NCBI GenBank assembly: GCA_940337035.1
Contig: CALNHX010003623.1
Location: 62,001-126,000, forward strand
Source: Agriotes lineatus
Lineage: Eukaryota > Arthropoda > Insecta > Coleoptera > Elateridae
Direction of reading: 5' to 3'
Length of the DNA: 64,000 nt
The notes under the pieces are model-generated. The model searched no databases. It had not been told where the DNA came from and saw only the letters and a list, made by a program, of their open reading frames with translations. Position numbers and translations under genes: made by a program. This document shows, one piece after another, positions 35,829 through 45,789 of this stretch; the first letter of the stretch is position 1, and every line of letters starts with the position of its first letter.

Positions 35829-35895
35829 CAAAAATTATTAATTTTAATTAATTATTATAACTTGACAAGCTAATGTTATATTTTAACTAAATTTT
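35829..35895 (-). tRNA. trnD: NUMT trnD(GTC), mitochondrial-type
   Basis: The minus strand has the insect mitochondrial tRNA-Asp shape: AAAATTTAGTTAAAAT.., anticodon GTC in CTTGTCAAG, AT-rich arms. It sits between trnK and atp8. As part of a NUMT it is presumably not functional. Confidence 0.85.
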
Positions 35896-35966
35896 TCATT
35901 AGAAGTAGTTGCCAATCTACTATAGAGTGGTTTAAGAGACCATTACTTGCTTTCAGTCATCTAATG
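35896..35966 (-). tRNA. trnK: NUMT trnK(CTT), mitochondrial-type
   Basis: The minus strand starts CATTAGATGACTGAAAGCAA and ends CTTCTAATGA, so the acceptor stem pairs. The anticodon CTT sits in TCTCTTAA. This is the canonical insect mitochondrial tRNA-Lys between cox2 and trnD. It is presumably silent in the nucleus. Confidence 0.87.
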
Positions 35967-36243
35967 AATAAGATTTAATTCAGTTAATAAACCTTTTTGG
36001 AGAAATTCTCTCGATTACGATTGGTATAAATCTATGGTTAGTTCCGCAAATTTCTGAAAATTGTCCATAAAAAATTCCTGATCGATTTAAGAAAAAAGTT
36101 GTCTAATTTAGTCGTCCAGGTGAGGCATCAATTTTAACTCCTGCTGATGGAATTGTTCAGGAGTGAATTACATCCGTTGATGATACATTATTCGAATTTG
36201 TGACTTGAAAGGTAGGGGAAGTCGATTATCAACATCTATACCC
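35967..36243 (-). pseudogene. COX2: NUMT cox2, C-terminal part, broken
   Basis: The minus strand encodes DVIHSWTIPSAGVKIDASPG, GIFYGQFSEICGTNH (CuA ligands Cys and His; the usual second Cys QCSEIC is Phe here) and PIVIESISPKSFINW. A TAG replaces the Gln after GRLN, and a one-base loss lies upstream near SQIRIM. It ends in an incomplete T stop next to trnK. Confidence 0.9.
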
Positions 36244-36247
36244 TTTC

Positions 36248-36388
36248 AACTTCAAATTGGGACTAATCAATTTCAAAATGGGAATAAACAATTTCAAAAT
36301 GAAGTAAACAATTTCAAAATGAAGTAAACAATTTCAATTTGAGAATAAACTACTTCAAATTGGGACTAATCAACTTCAAATTGAGAAA
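36248..36388. repeat. Minisatellite, ~7 units of 20-21 bp
   Basis: Tandem units of the type AATTTCAAAATGAAGTAAAC and AACTTCAAATTGGGACTAATC start about 5 bases after the mitochondrial insertion ends. The two central units are identical and the outer ones diverge. There are no spacers, so it is not a CRISPR array. Confidence 0.88.
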
Positions 36389-37395
36389 CGCTTTTTGTTA
36401 ACGGTAGTCTTTGGAAAATAACAATTACATGGTTGTGACAGGACGGAACACCTGGTTTGATAAATTTTAAAAGTCGGGTTTGGCGTTATATGTCATTGAT
36501 AGTCAAAGATTTTGAAAATACAATTTTAAAACTTTAATTAATAGAGAACTAGATTTTGGCGATCCAACCCTAAAAATAAGAGCTCTTGTTTAACATTTAT
36601 GACATTGCACTAATTGAGGTTTAGTTTAACTATAGAGCTATTGCACAAGTTTTGGCTAGCACAACCTAGAGCTTATATAGCTATTACATAAAATATTAGT
36701 CGCCAAACGTGGTGCATTACAATATATATAAACTGATCAATTAATTCATAACATAAAATATGTCAAGTTACTATCAAATAATGGGCATATGTCATATTAT
36801 CAACAGTCAATGATTTCATAATAACATAATAAGAAATTTAATTACCTTCTTATTGGCCAGGCTAAAAAACCAGGTTATAATTTTGTAAACGTCCACTCAA
36901 AAGGGGTTTAATGTTATAATGTAGACATCTATCAAATAATCGGCATTTCTTATACTTTAGAAATGTGAATTGAGTTAAACGTGAAATCAATTAACAGCAT
37001 TAATTAAAGATATAAATAGGTTAAGAGGGTATGAAGAGCTCTTTAGATTTATCTTACCTGAAAATGTTGAATTTCCGTAAAAGATAGAAAACTTTCCATA
37101 AAGCTAAAGGTGGATTAATCAATATAAATCAAGTAACTAAACTTTAATTCAATATTTCAGTATAAAGTAAACTATAGAAACTGCCATCCTAAATAACCCT
37201 TTATTATATTAAACTCCCAATAGACATGAATATGAACCATGAATTATGTGATTGAATGTACATATAAATAAAATTGTTGGCGCCCAATACTTCTTGTTTA
37301 ATGAACTAAGACCTTTATGTGAAAGTGAAGTAAACAAAAAACCCACTCTTATCATACCCATATCGCAGCCGTGGATTGAGCTAGTCGGAGTTATG
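36389..37395. other. No gene recognised
   Basis: AT-rich sequence without supported ORFs, repeats or RNA genes. Confidence 0.45.
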
Positions 37396-37752
37396 TAAGC
37401 CTTCTAAGGTAGGTTGCATAGTTGGTACAAGAATTAGATACAATTTTGAGCTAGCAAATCTATACAAAACAGCAGATATAGTCAACTTTATCAAAGTACT
37501 CCGACTAAAATGGGCAGGACGTGTAGTACGGATGGAGGAAAACAGAATACCACTTAAGATCTACAAAACACACCTGGAAGGAAAGAGAACAAGAGGACGA
37601 CCCCGACAACGATGGAAGGACAACATAAGAAAAAACGCTGGAGAACACCTACGAATGAGAAACTAGAAAGGCGTGGCAAAAGAGAGAGAAGAATGGAGAC
37701 GTAAAATAAGGGAGGCCCTGGTCCACATGGGATTGTAGCGCCATGGATGGAT
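37396..37752 (+). pseudogene. Non-LTR retrotransposon, C-terminal tail
   Basis: The plus strand reads RYNFELANLYKTADIVNFIK, RLKWAGRVVRMEENRIP and GKRTRGRPRQRWKDNIRKNA. This is the conserved basic tail after the reverse transcriptase of insect non-LTR elements, ending in a GATGGATGG tract. It is severely 5'-truncated. Confidence 0.8.
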
Positions 37753-38093
37753 GGTTTCCGTCGTACCTCAGCGACTGCGTTGGTAAATGCAGGTGCTGAT
37801 AGTACAACATAAAAACGACATGGAGAGTGGAAGTCTTCTCAAGTAGCAGAAGGATACATAGAAAATTCTTTGCAAAACCGAATAAATGTAACAAATCAAT
37901 TAGTTTCTTCAATTACTGGATCTAATTCGTCAGTAAACTTTCCCTCAACCTCCAATTCTTCCTGCTACACCACTGTTTAGTCTGCCTCTATAAATCAATC
38001 TGTTTTGAAAAATAATACGGAAAATATATCCAATGCACCAGTTTTTAATTTCAGTAATTGTAGAAACACTATAAATATAAATATATAACAATA
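37753..38093 (+). pseudogene. Crypton-like tyrosine recombinase, C-terminus
   Basis: The plus strand reads RRTSATALVNAGADSTT, a stop, then KRHGEWKSSQVAEGYIENSL and NAPVFNFSNCRNTINI. RRTSAT carries the second catalytic Arg. KRHG.W is the conserved His/Trp box and GYIE carries the presumed catalytic Tyr. This matches the C-terminal half of Crypton/DUF3504-type recombinases in animals. One stop interrupts it and the N-terminal half is missing. Confidence 0.75.
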
Positions 38094-38336
38094 TAATATA
38101 ATTGTTCTAACAAATACCTTGTTTTGTTCAGATTTAATTGTTTTTGATTCATACTTTCTGGTCGTGGAGAAAATACAGTCTGTTACTCGGTTACAGAATT
38201 ATACTATTATTATTATCTTGTAGTGGAGTGCTCCGAAAGTAGATCTAACCTAACCTAACTTTCAACATTTATATCACATCTAATTTAAAGAATTTGGCAT
38301 ATTCCATAAAATTTTTCAAGTGTGCAAATAAGTGAC

Positions 38337-39173
38337 TGTTTAATCTCGAATTAAACAGACTAAATTTTAGTTCCAAAATTTACGAAATCCAGTTCATAGG
38401 TTTAAAATACTATTTTATAAGCACCAAGTTTAAATGCCGCAACTGCAAGTAAGCATATTGCGTTAATGCACGACCTACTAGTCAGAGTTCAGTGTAACAT
38501 ACTTGCAGATATAGCGGAAATAAACTCGCTTAATGCTGACACATATATCGTCACTGTAAATATACTTTTTTGCATAGTGATCGTGAAAGTCGTTTTTTTA
38601 ACGAAAAATCGTATTAAAAGTTCCACAATTTTTAACGCAAAGATCGTGAACTATTTTATTGAAATGTGAATTTTACAGTTGTCAATTGCGAAGTCCTTTT
38701 CGACTAAATTTCGACCAAGAGATCACTATGCAAAAAAAACTACGTGTACAACACGTTTTGAAAGTCCTTTTTTTCGTTCATTTGCTTGATTAACTCGGGC
38801 TTCGCCCTCGTTATCAAACTGCAAATTCATGAAAAAAGTATGACTTTCAAAACTAGTTGTACAAATTACTATTGCACTTTGAAATCGTATTAACTAAGCA
38901 ATTATGTTTGTATAAATAGAACCTTTATTTTTGTAATAAATCAATCGACATTTCATTTTTGATTTATTTACATCGGTGCTACCCTTCCAAGCCTAAACGT
39001 ATGAAACGTGAGGCTGCGATTCAGGGTAGACACAAATAATTATCGTCCCTGAGTGACCTGACTACATTGTCTTAAAACAGGGGTGCAGTGTCACCCCTGT
39101 GCTCAAAAACGTTAGGGACAAGAACCAGTGCAAGTAACGGAATCCTGATTCAGCCTCCAGGCAATTCTGTTTA
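38337..39173 (+). repeat. 5' LTR of the BEL/Pao element (carries a MITE)
   Basis: It starts TGTTTAATC. Apart from an insertion of about 297 bp at 38575-38871 plus a 5-bp duplication, it matches the 3' LTR closely through shared TATAAATAGAA, TTGTAATAAATCA and ACATCGGTGCTACCCTTCC blocks. TATA-like and AATAAA-like motifs lie near 38912-38940. Confidence 0.92.
38575..38871. mobile_element. Foldback MITE(s) inserted in the 5' LTR
   Basis: The 3' LTR shows the empty site. The insert is flanked by TTGCA at 38570-38574 and 38872-38876 and starts TAGTGATC and ends TTACTA. Internally it is palindromic: GCATAGTGATC recurs inverted near 38730, and TGTACAAC.. / GTTGTACA arms surround CTCGGGCTTCGCCCTCG. 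It may be two nested foldback elements. Confidence 0.8.
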
Positions 39174-39191
39174 TGGTCCTTCGAGCCGGAT
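39174..39191 (+). other. Primer-binding site of the BEL/Pao element
   Basis: TGGTCCTTCGAGCCGG directly follows the 5' LTR. Its TGG start pairs with the CCA end of a tRNA. The exact tRNA is not determined. Confidence 0.75.
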
Positions 39192-39288
39192 CCATCTCCA
39201 ATTAAGAACAATTACATCCCCGGAGTTACCAACATCCGAAGAGGAAAACAACGTCTGCCAACCCGCCAACCCACCCAGGTCTTAGAAA

Positions 39289-40500
39289 ATGGCTAATAAT
39301 ATGGAGGAATTTAACCAATTAGCTGTCGCCCAAGAAGAAGTCGCCCAGAAAATAACACAGGTACTTTCCAACAGCAAAAAGGACCCTGCCAGCCGAAAAA
39401 CAGAAGCTTACATCATCAGTTGTAATAAGACGCTAGATGAACTCTGGAACGCCGCGACCAACAATCACGCAAAAATGGTGCAGCTAAGTATTCCTACCCA
39501 CAATTATTTTACGAAGGGGTATTACGACCAAATTAAAGCCATCTACGGCGAAGCTAAAAATTATTTGCAGAGCTGTTCAAAAGCAACTGAAATTCCCAAC
39601 CCTTCCGGAATTAGGAGGCAAGAAATTATAGTCGAAAATCATGAACAAAAGGTTCGTATCCGAAAATTGCATATTCGAATCCAAAATTTCAAGCAAGCCA
39701 TGTTCGATGCCGAACTAGCACGAGAATCAGGAAAGCACGCCATCCCGCAGAGGGAACTGAAAGAAAAATGGGATCGTGTGACAGAGATGGACGAAGAAGT
39801 CATGTTTAACGAAATGGATTCAGAACAAGCACTCTTCAGTCCTGAATATATTATGTTGAAAGACTGGTATAGAAATTTAATTAATTTATTACAAAACACC
39901 AACAAGAAGCGAGCAAGCAACAGCCATTTCACTCCCTCAAATCAAAATCCCCATATACGAGGAAAATTATGAACAATGGGCCACTTTCAAGGACCTATTC
40001 ACCAAATTAGTGGATAACAACCAGCAGATTGACGATGTCATCAAAATGCAGTATTTAAAAACGCATGTCAAGGAAAAGCCCAGCCGATTGATCCAGCATC
40101 TAGCCAACTACAACACCGCTTGGTATTTGCTGCAACAAAGATACTAAAACAACCGCCTTATTTTAATAAAATTGCTAGACACCATCTTCGATCTGTCGGT
40201 CCTTTCTAAAGAATTAGCCCAAGGGTTGAAGAGATTGCATGACTCCATCAAGGACTGTATAGAAGCAATCAAGAACCTAGGCATCTCCACCCACAGTTGG
40301 GGTCCATGGATCAACAGGGCGATCGCTCGAAAATGAGATCCTGAAACTAATGAATTATACCAGCAGTCGCTTCAATGTCCCAATGAAGTCCAGGATCACC
40401 AACAATTAATGGCTTATCTGCAAATGCGGTTCCAGTCCCTGGAAGCCATTGATGGAGCTCAAAAATCAAAGGATGGTATCCTGGAACAAAACATAGAGCT
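39289..40500 (+). pseudogene. BEL/Pao gag, broken in its second half
   Basis: The frame is open from ATG 39289 for 227 residues (MANNMEEFNQLAVAQEEV..), mostly helical and charged as in gag. After a frame change near 39940 the family signature continues: LPKIPIYEENYEQWATFKDL, QYLKTHVKEKPSRLIQHL and NYNTAWYLLQQRY, then stops. Later blocks are KELAQGLKRLHDSIKDCIEA, NLGISTHSWGPWI and NELYQQSLQCPNEVQDHQQL. This is the structural protein that would form the particle. No zinc knuckle or protease is seen after it. Confidence 0.87.
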
Positions 40501-40964
40501 GGGGTGAATTTTGTGTGGAACCATCAGTCAACATCGGGACAACAAGATGAAAGTCAATACCACGATTGGTAAATCGTGGCAAATAGAAGAAGTACTTGTC
40601 TAACGAAAATTTCTTACAACAGATCAGGTAGGTGAAGAAAAAATTACTGAGACAATCAAAGAGACCCATTCTGCATCCAATGGATCAATCCAAAGAGTAA
40701 CAATTCACCAGGTGAAACAACTATCAACAACCGATTCTACAGCGGAACATCGAGCGATAGCAGCTGCCAAGATAAACAATGCGGTAGTTGAACGTCCGAG
40801 CAGTCATCAAACGTGAAAAAATAGCACCTTCTCATCCATAAGAAAACCACCAAGTGCATGGAGTTTCCAAAGTCCTCATTCACGAAGTTGGTGGACATAA
40901 AGAAAAGGGAATTGCAGGACACGAACAAATGTTGGAATTTCTCTAAATGCTTCTACCGCAGCTC

Positions 40965-41215
40965 CTAGCGGTAGATAAATCCCAGAAAAGGCAGCAAGAA
41001 CTGCAGAAAACGAGTAACCCTCCGAGTTCCCTAAAAATTTGTCACCCGGTGGAGGGTGGAACCAAGAAATGGCAGCCAACAAATCAGAAAATAAAAATTC
41101 CGGTACCAAGCACTTCTCTCCCAATGGAGGGTAGAGACAAGAAATGGCAGCAAGAAGTTCAGAAAACGATAAACACAATGCTAAGCACCTAGCCCCTAGT
41201 AGAGGATGGAATCAA
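40965..41215. repeat. Degenerate ~75-bp tandem repeat in the BEL/Pao interior
   Basis: Three to four units each contain a GGAGGGT.GA.ACAAGAAATGGCAGC-like core (near 41051, 41125 and, weaker, 41200 and 40990) followed by CAGAAAA. The units are diverged. The repeat replaces sequence where pol would be expected. Confidence 0.65.
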
Positions 41216-41943
41216 GAAGACGGCTTATCAAAGCCTGCGAGGGAATTGACCGAAGACACGCAATGTGGAACACCGATGCGGCACCTTCTAAAACAGCTAA
41301 CCTCGGCAAGAATGATATTAATTGTCGTATTCGCCCCAGTGGCGTAACTATGATATGTGCAGGGGGTGCGAAGAACCTCGGCGCTGAATCTATATAGGCG
41401 CCGCAGTAACGGAGTTTTTAGTGAAAATAAAAGTTTTCCTAGAATAGTGGTTCAAAGCGGCAACAGACTATGATACGTGAGCGCCACTGGGCTCTTTTGA
41501 GTGCGCAGTCTTTTCTCCTTTTGAGTAGATTAGAAGTTCCAACTCTAGTGTGTGTTTGTGATTCTTAGATTTCATAGTGCATAGTGCATACTCTAAATTC
41601 CAAGTTTAAACCGCAAATTTCTGACGATTGTCTCAGGATACATCTTTTCTAAATTAAAAATTATAAACACGTTTTTGCTAAGTAAGATGAGCCAAATACG
41701 CCTAAAGAGTTTTGCATTACTGAGTATCGAGAAAGTAAGAGCCAGTACTCTTGGTTTTAATTTACTGATAGATATGTTAGCTTTAGCAAAGTCTCACCAA
41801 AGAGAGTTTAATTAAAGTGCTATACCTACATATTTATATATCTATAAATTTTATTTTTCTTGTGAATTATTAAAATTTGTATTCCTTTTACGTGGTTTTT
41901 GTTTTTGTATTTTATATGTATTTTTATGTTTCATGTTATATTT

Positions 41944-42369
41944 TGCGAGTGTTTGATTTAATGGTAAAACCTGTTCTACTGTATGGGTCGGAAACGTGGT
42001 CGGTTACAAAACTGGTAAAGCAGAAATTGCAGGTGTAAGTAAATAGGTGTTTGGTGGCAAGTCATTATTTCCTACAAAGATATTTGGGACCGAACAAATC
42101 AGGTGGACATAAATATAGAAATTAGGAGAAGAAAATATGGATGGTTAGGGCATACTTTGCGAAAAAATGAAACTAAAATTTGCAGAAAAGTTTTGATTGG
42201 GACCCTCAGTTATTCAGAAACAGAGGACGCCCGCGAAAAACGTGCAGGAGAATTGTAAAACAAGAGACAGAAAAGACTATAGGACAACTGAGCCAAATAG
42301 CAAAGGAAAATGACAATTGGAGAGAATATACCCTATGTCCCAATAGGGAATAATGGGATTATTATTATT
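41944..42369 (+). mobile_element. 5'-truncated non-LTR retrotransposon, 11-bp target duplication
   Basis: This 426-bp insert is flanked by ATGTTATATTT at 41933-41943 and 42370-42380. Decayed plus-strand coding reads MVKPVLLYGSETWSVTK, then RNRGRPRKTCRRIVKQETEK and ENDNWREYTLCPNRE with stops. This is the C-terminal end of an insect non-LTR element. It ends in an ATT-repeat tail. Confidence 0.88.
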
Positions 42370-42499
42370 ATGTTATATTTAATAAAAGATTGAAACATCT
42401 AAATGTGTTTTATTTTGCAGTAAGTAACCTTTCATGTTAAGAAAAGAGCTTATTGATTTTCTTCTAAATTGAAAGTGTTGTATGACTAAAAATTACCCC

Positions 42500-42948
42500 C
42501 TCCCTCTTTTTTCTGAAACTTCTTGTCTACAGCGGCTATCATTTATTCTTGCACACCGGCGCCAAACCGTCTTGTTACGCCACTGATTTGCCCTTATAAG
42601 GCGGGAGTACGCGGCGTCAACTCAGTTGTTTGTCTCCAAAGGACGAGGCAGCAGATGGAGCTGGTGTTGCAGCAATCGAACCAGTTCGAGGATTTGCAAA
42701 CTTCTCGGTTGGACTTCCAGCAGCATCTAAAAGACATGACATGGAAAACTATCCGACATCATTCTTATTTATCCAGCGGGATAACCAGCAGCATATTAGG
42801 AGCCGCTGCTATAATAGGAGTTCTCTATTGTATCCGGAGAAAAATACTCCGAAGCAAGCTTCCACCCAAACAACGACAGCAAGCAGTAGAAGAATCTCCC
42901 CTAAAGACAATTAATGTGGTGGAAACAGTGTACTGTATTTATAAGTAG
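42500..42948 (+). pseudogene. Envelope-like C-terminal region of the BEL/Pao element
   Basis: An open frame (plus strand, stop at 42946-42948) has a Gln-rich helical stretch, then a single strong membrane segment (GITSSILGAAAIIGVLYCI) followed by a basic tail (RRKILRSK) and a cytoplasmic end. This is the membrane-anchor layout of envelope-like ORFs in some insect LTR elements. The upstream surface part is not recognisable. With pol missing, no working element is present. Confidence 0.6.
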
Positions 42949-43003
42949 ATTATTTGTGGAGATCTGCTTTCTTTTGTAGTTCCTAATTTAAAGTTTGGAA
43001 ATA

Positions 43004-43550
43004 TGTGTAATCCCGAATTAAAAAGACTAAATTTTAGTTCCAAAATTTACGAAATCCAGTTCAAAGGTTTAAAATACAATTTCATAAGCACCAAGTTTAA
43101 ATGCCGCAACTGTAAGTAAGCATATTGCGTTAATGCACGACCGACTAATCAGAGTTCAGCGTAACATACTTGCAGATATAGCGGAAATAAACTCCCTTAA
43201 TGCTAACACATATTATAAAATGTTATATCGTCACTGTAAATATACTTTGCACTTTGAAATCGTAGTAACTAAGCAATTATGTTTGTATAAATAGAATCTT
43301 TATTTTTGTAATAAATCATTCGACATTTAATGTTTGGTTCATCTACATCGGTGCTACCCTTCCAAGCCTAAACTTATGAAGCGTGAGGCTGCGCTTCAGT
43401 GTAGACACAAATAATTATCGTCCCTTTGAGTGACCTGACTACATTGTCTTAAAACAGGGGTGCAGTCTCACCCCTGTGCTCAAAAACTTTAGGGACAAGA
43501 ACCAGTGCTAGTAACGGAATCCTGATTCAGCCTCCAGGAAATTCGGTTCA
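43004..43550 (+). repeat. 3' LTR of the BEL/Pao element
   Basis: This 547-bp LTR starts TGTGTAATC and ends GGTTCA, followed by GTGAC. It differs from the 5' LTR by scattered substitutions and small indels, for example an extra TTATAAAATG-like stretch near 43212, besides the 5' LTR MITE. The insertion is therefore not very recent. Confidence 0.92.
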
Positions 43551-43691
43551 GTGACGCTTTAAATACTCGTATAAATAACTATTACCGTTGGCACAATAAG
43601 CGTGTAAGAAGATTAAACTTAATTGTTAGTAGTTATAAAAAACTTTTATGATGTTACCTTAGTAACAAATGATTGTTTATTATTAACATGG

Positions 43692-44340
43692 CTATCCAAT
43701 TTTGAAATAAGTATTACTATATAGAAGGTAATCGGAAGATGTTTGGTCGGGACTGTATGAGGGATGACTTAGCAATTTTAACCTGAAAGCCTCTAAAAAT
43801 TCTTTCGTTTGATTTGCGGTATGACTTGGCGCATTGTCATGGCGCAGAACGATCTCACTTTTTGGGCACCGTAAATAAGCTTTTCGTATTACGCTTGGCA
43901 GGCATACTGTTATGCACCATTCTGGGTTAACCGTACGTTTATTTTCATGCACGATAGTTGTGATAGGCCCTGATTTTGAAAAGAAGCAAGCAATCATTTT
44001 CTTACCAACACTTCGAGATCGCTTCACTTTTTTACTTTTTTACAACATTCCACACGCTGATGTTTTTGTGCTCCTGTTAAACTGTGTGCTATCCACCTAC
44101 AACAGACTCTTTTTACACCCAAATTTGTCCTGAATCATTCTTCGCACGGCCTCTATGTTTCGGTAACTGCTGATTTTGGTCTTCCTTCCTGAAAATATTC
44201 GCTGAGCGAAACTAGTTCAAATTTAAATTCATTAAACCCGCTATAAACAGTCCTCTGTGAAGGCCATTGGTCACCAGATGCAGCACGAAGTCGCCCAAAG
44301 GTTTATTTCGGAGATAAGGAACTTTCAATGTCATAATAAA
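43692..44340 (-). pseudogene. Mariner transposase (DD34D type), broken
   Basis: The minus strand from right to left has FGRLRAASGDQWPSQRTVYS and FNEFKFELVSLSE.FQEGRPKS (N-terminal HTH region), IAHSLTGAQKHQRVE, GPITTIVHENKRTVNPEW, IVLRHDNAPSHTANQT (second Asp) and SHPSYSPDQTSSDYLLYSN (third Asp; Leu replaced by Gln). Stops and frame changes are present. No inverted-repeat ends were identified. Confidence 0.85.
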
Positions 44341-45789
44341 TCATGGCTCACAAATTTTCTCTTATTAAATTTATTTTGCTTCAAAATGTACTGGTATAAT
44401 AACTGTTGCTAATATCAAAACTAAATTTGAACTGTCAAACTAGAAAACAACAAACATTTATTTCGTGGCAACTTGATTTCCGTCGTGCACTTGATCTATT
44501 AGTTTGCAGAAATTATGGGTGCTACTCTCATACGACAATTAAATAACCAAAAAATGTACTTTTTTATCTGTTTATTTTCAAGACTTTTTTACAAAAGCGA
44601 TTTGTATTAAATAACTTTAAATAATCATTGCCAATTCAACTCGGGGTTCCTTTTCAATTTTGAAAGTTAGGTTTGGTTAGATCTACTTTTGCTGTACTTC
44701 TGTCCAAGCTAATATCGTCTTTAGTAAATGGTGAAAGATTTATTCGCTCTGAAGGGAAACCAGAGCATATATTACCGAGTGCCCGTTTTTCGATTTTAAT
44801 CACGGGAATGTCCTGTTATAGAGCCTAACGGTAATGAATATACGCAACTGCCCTCAGCCCCTCAGATGTGCATCCATTGATTATATGAATAAACACTTGA
44901 ATAATAAGCCCCTCAAATAAGTGCCAGATCTTACGTCTGATTATTTTTGATGATAGAATCCCCAACTAATTAATGTTTATCCCTACACAAATTCACCCGG
45001 CTAGGGTCTATCGGGGCATAAAGTAGAATTCGTTTAATGATGAGTTTGGGGCTACATAGAAGCTCAGAAAATAATTGCCTTAGTGCCACCAATTCTTTGA
45101 CTTTGATTTACAATCGCTCCCCCAGAACTAGAGACAGGAAACAATCGCTTATTTGGGAAATGTGTGCGACGTCACTCTCCACTGCTGACTCACCTTTAGT
45201 GAATATCTGCACGTTGTCTGCCAGTTGGTTTACAATTTGACAGAACGCAAATCACTTATAATAATGCAGAAGACTAAAAGCCGCGTTTACACAACTAAAA
45301 GTACCATGGTTGCATTCCACCATTTCTATTTTCGGGTTTTTGTAAACAAACTTTCCTTAACTTTTAATAGCGATATTATCAGAGAAAATAATTATTTATT
45401 TTGCCTATTTCTTGTGTTTTTTAAAACTATTGACTCAGCTTCGAAGGCAAGTCCACTTTGGTTAATTTTCATATCTGCTTGCTGAACGCTGCCAAGCAAC
45501 CAAGCAACGAAATCCAAGCCGTACGTTTCTAGCATAGTGTAAAAGCGACCCCAACGTAACGCTACATAACCAATATTTCTGCAAATTTTTATGCTTGGCC
45601 TCTTCGCCCAGCTGGTAAATCATAGCGGCAACGACGACAGCAGCAAATCAAAAAACTTCATGCAGAAAAAGCCATCCATGAATGCAAGTGGGCGAAAGAA
45701 GTAACTCGTACTTTGAATAAACAAAAACGCATGTATAGTGTGCATTGAGCATTGTTCTTTTATATTTCCGACTCAAGTTTAACCTACAG
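44341..45789. other. No gene recognised
   Basis: Short ORFs without domains. A region near 45590-45730 (CMQKKPSMNAS-like, Lys/Arg-rich) may be an upstream remnant of the YqaJ gene that follows. Nothing firm. Confidence 0.4.

Larger units (their letters stand above)
34955..36243 (-). other. NUMT: nuclear copy of mitochondrial cox2-trnK-trnD-atp8-atp6-cox3
   Basis: About 1.29 kb of mitochondrial DNA lies inverted in the nuclear sequence. On the minus strand the order is partial cox2, trnK, trnD, atp8, atp6 and the first codons of cox3, the standard insect order. It reads in the invertebrate mitochondrial code (TGA as Trp). The borders are sharp: cox3 similarity stops at about 34955 and cox2 similarity at about 36243. 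Breaks in cox2 and atp8 show it is a nuclear pseudogene copy and not functional mtDNA, while atp6 is still open. Confidence 0.95.
38337..43550 (+). mobile_element. BEL/Pao-type LTR retrotransposon, both LTRs, pol deleted
   Basis: The 5.2-kb element has two LTRs (38337-39173 and 43004-43550), a 5-bp duplication GTGAC at 38332-38336 and 43551-43555, and a TGG-starting primer-binding site directly after the 5' LTR. The interior has a long gag remnant at the left and an envelope-like transmembrane ORF at the right. Protease, reverse transcriptase, RNase H and integrase are absent, so it cannot move by itself. A MITE sits in the 5' LTR and a truncated non-LTR element sits in the interior. Confidence 0.92.

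Noticed and set aside
35829..35966. Functional nuclear tRNA genes
   Set aside because: Both tRNAs are mitochondrial-type and sit inside the NUMT; they lack nuclear A/B-box structure.
35004..36243. Mitochondrial contig contamination
   Set aside because: The mitochondrial part is short, ends abruptly in nuclear-type repeats on both sides, and has stops and frameshifts in cox2 and atp8.
36248..36388. CRISPR-like array
   Set aside because: The 20-21 bp units are directly adjacent with no unique spacers, and the context is a eukaryotic nuclear genome.
42500..42948. Intact retrovirus or working envelope gene
   Set aside because: Only a C-terminal membrane-anchor part is visible, pol is missing and gag is frameshifted.
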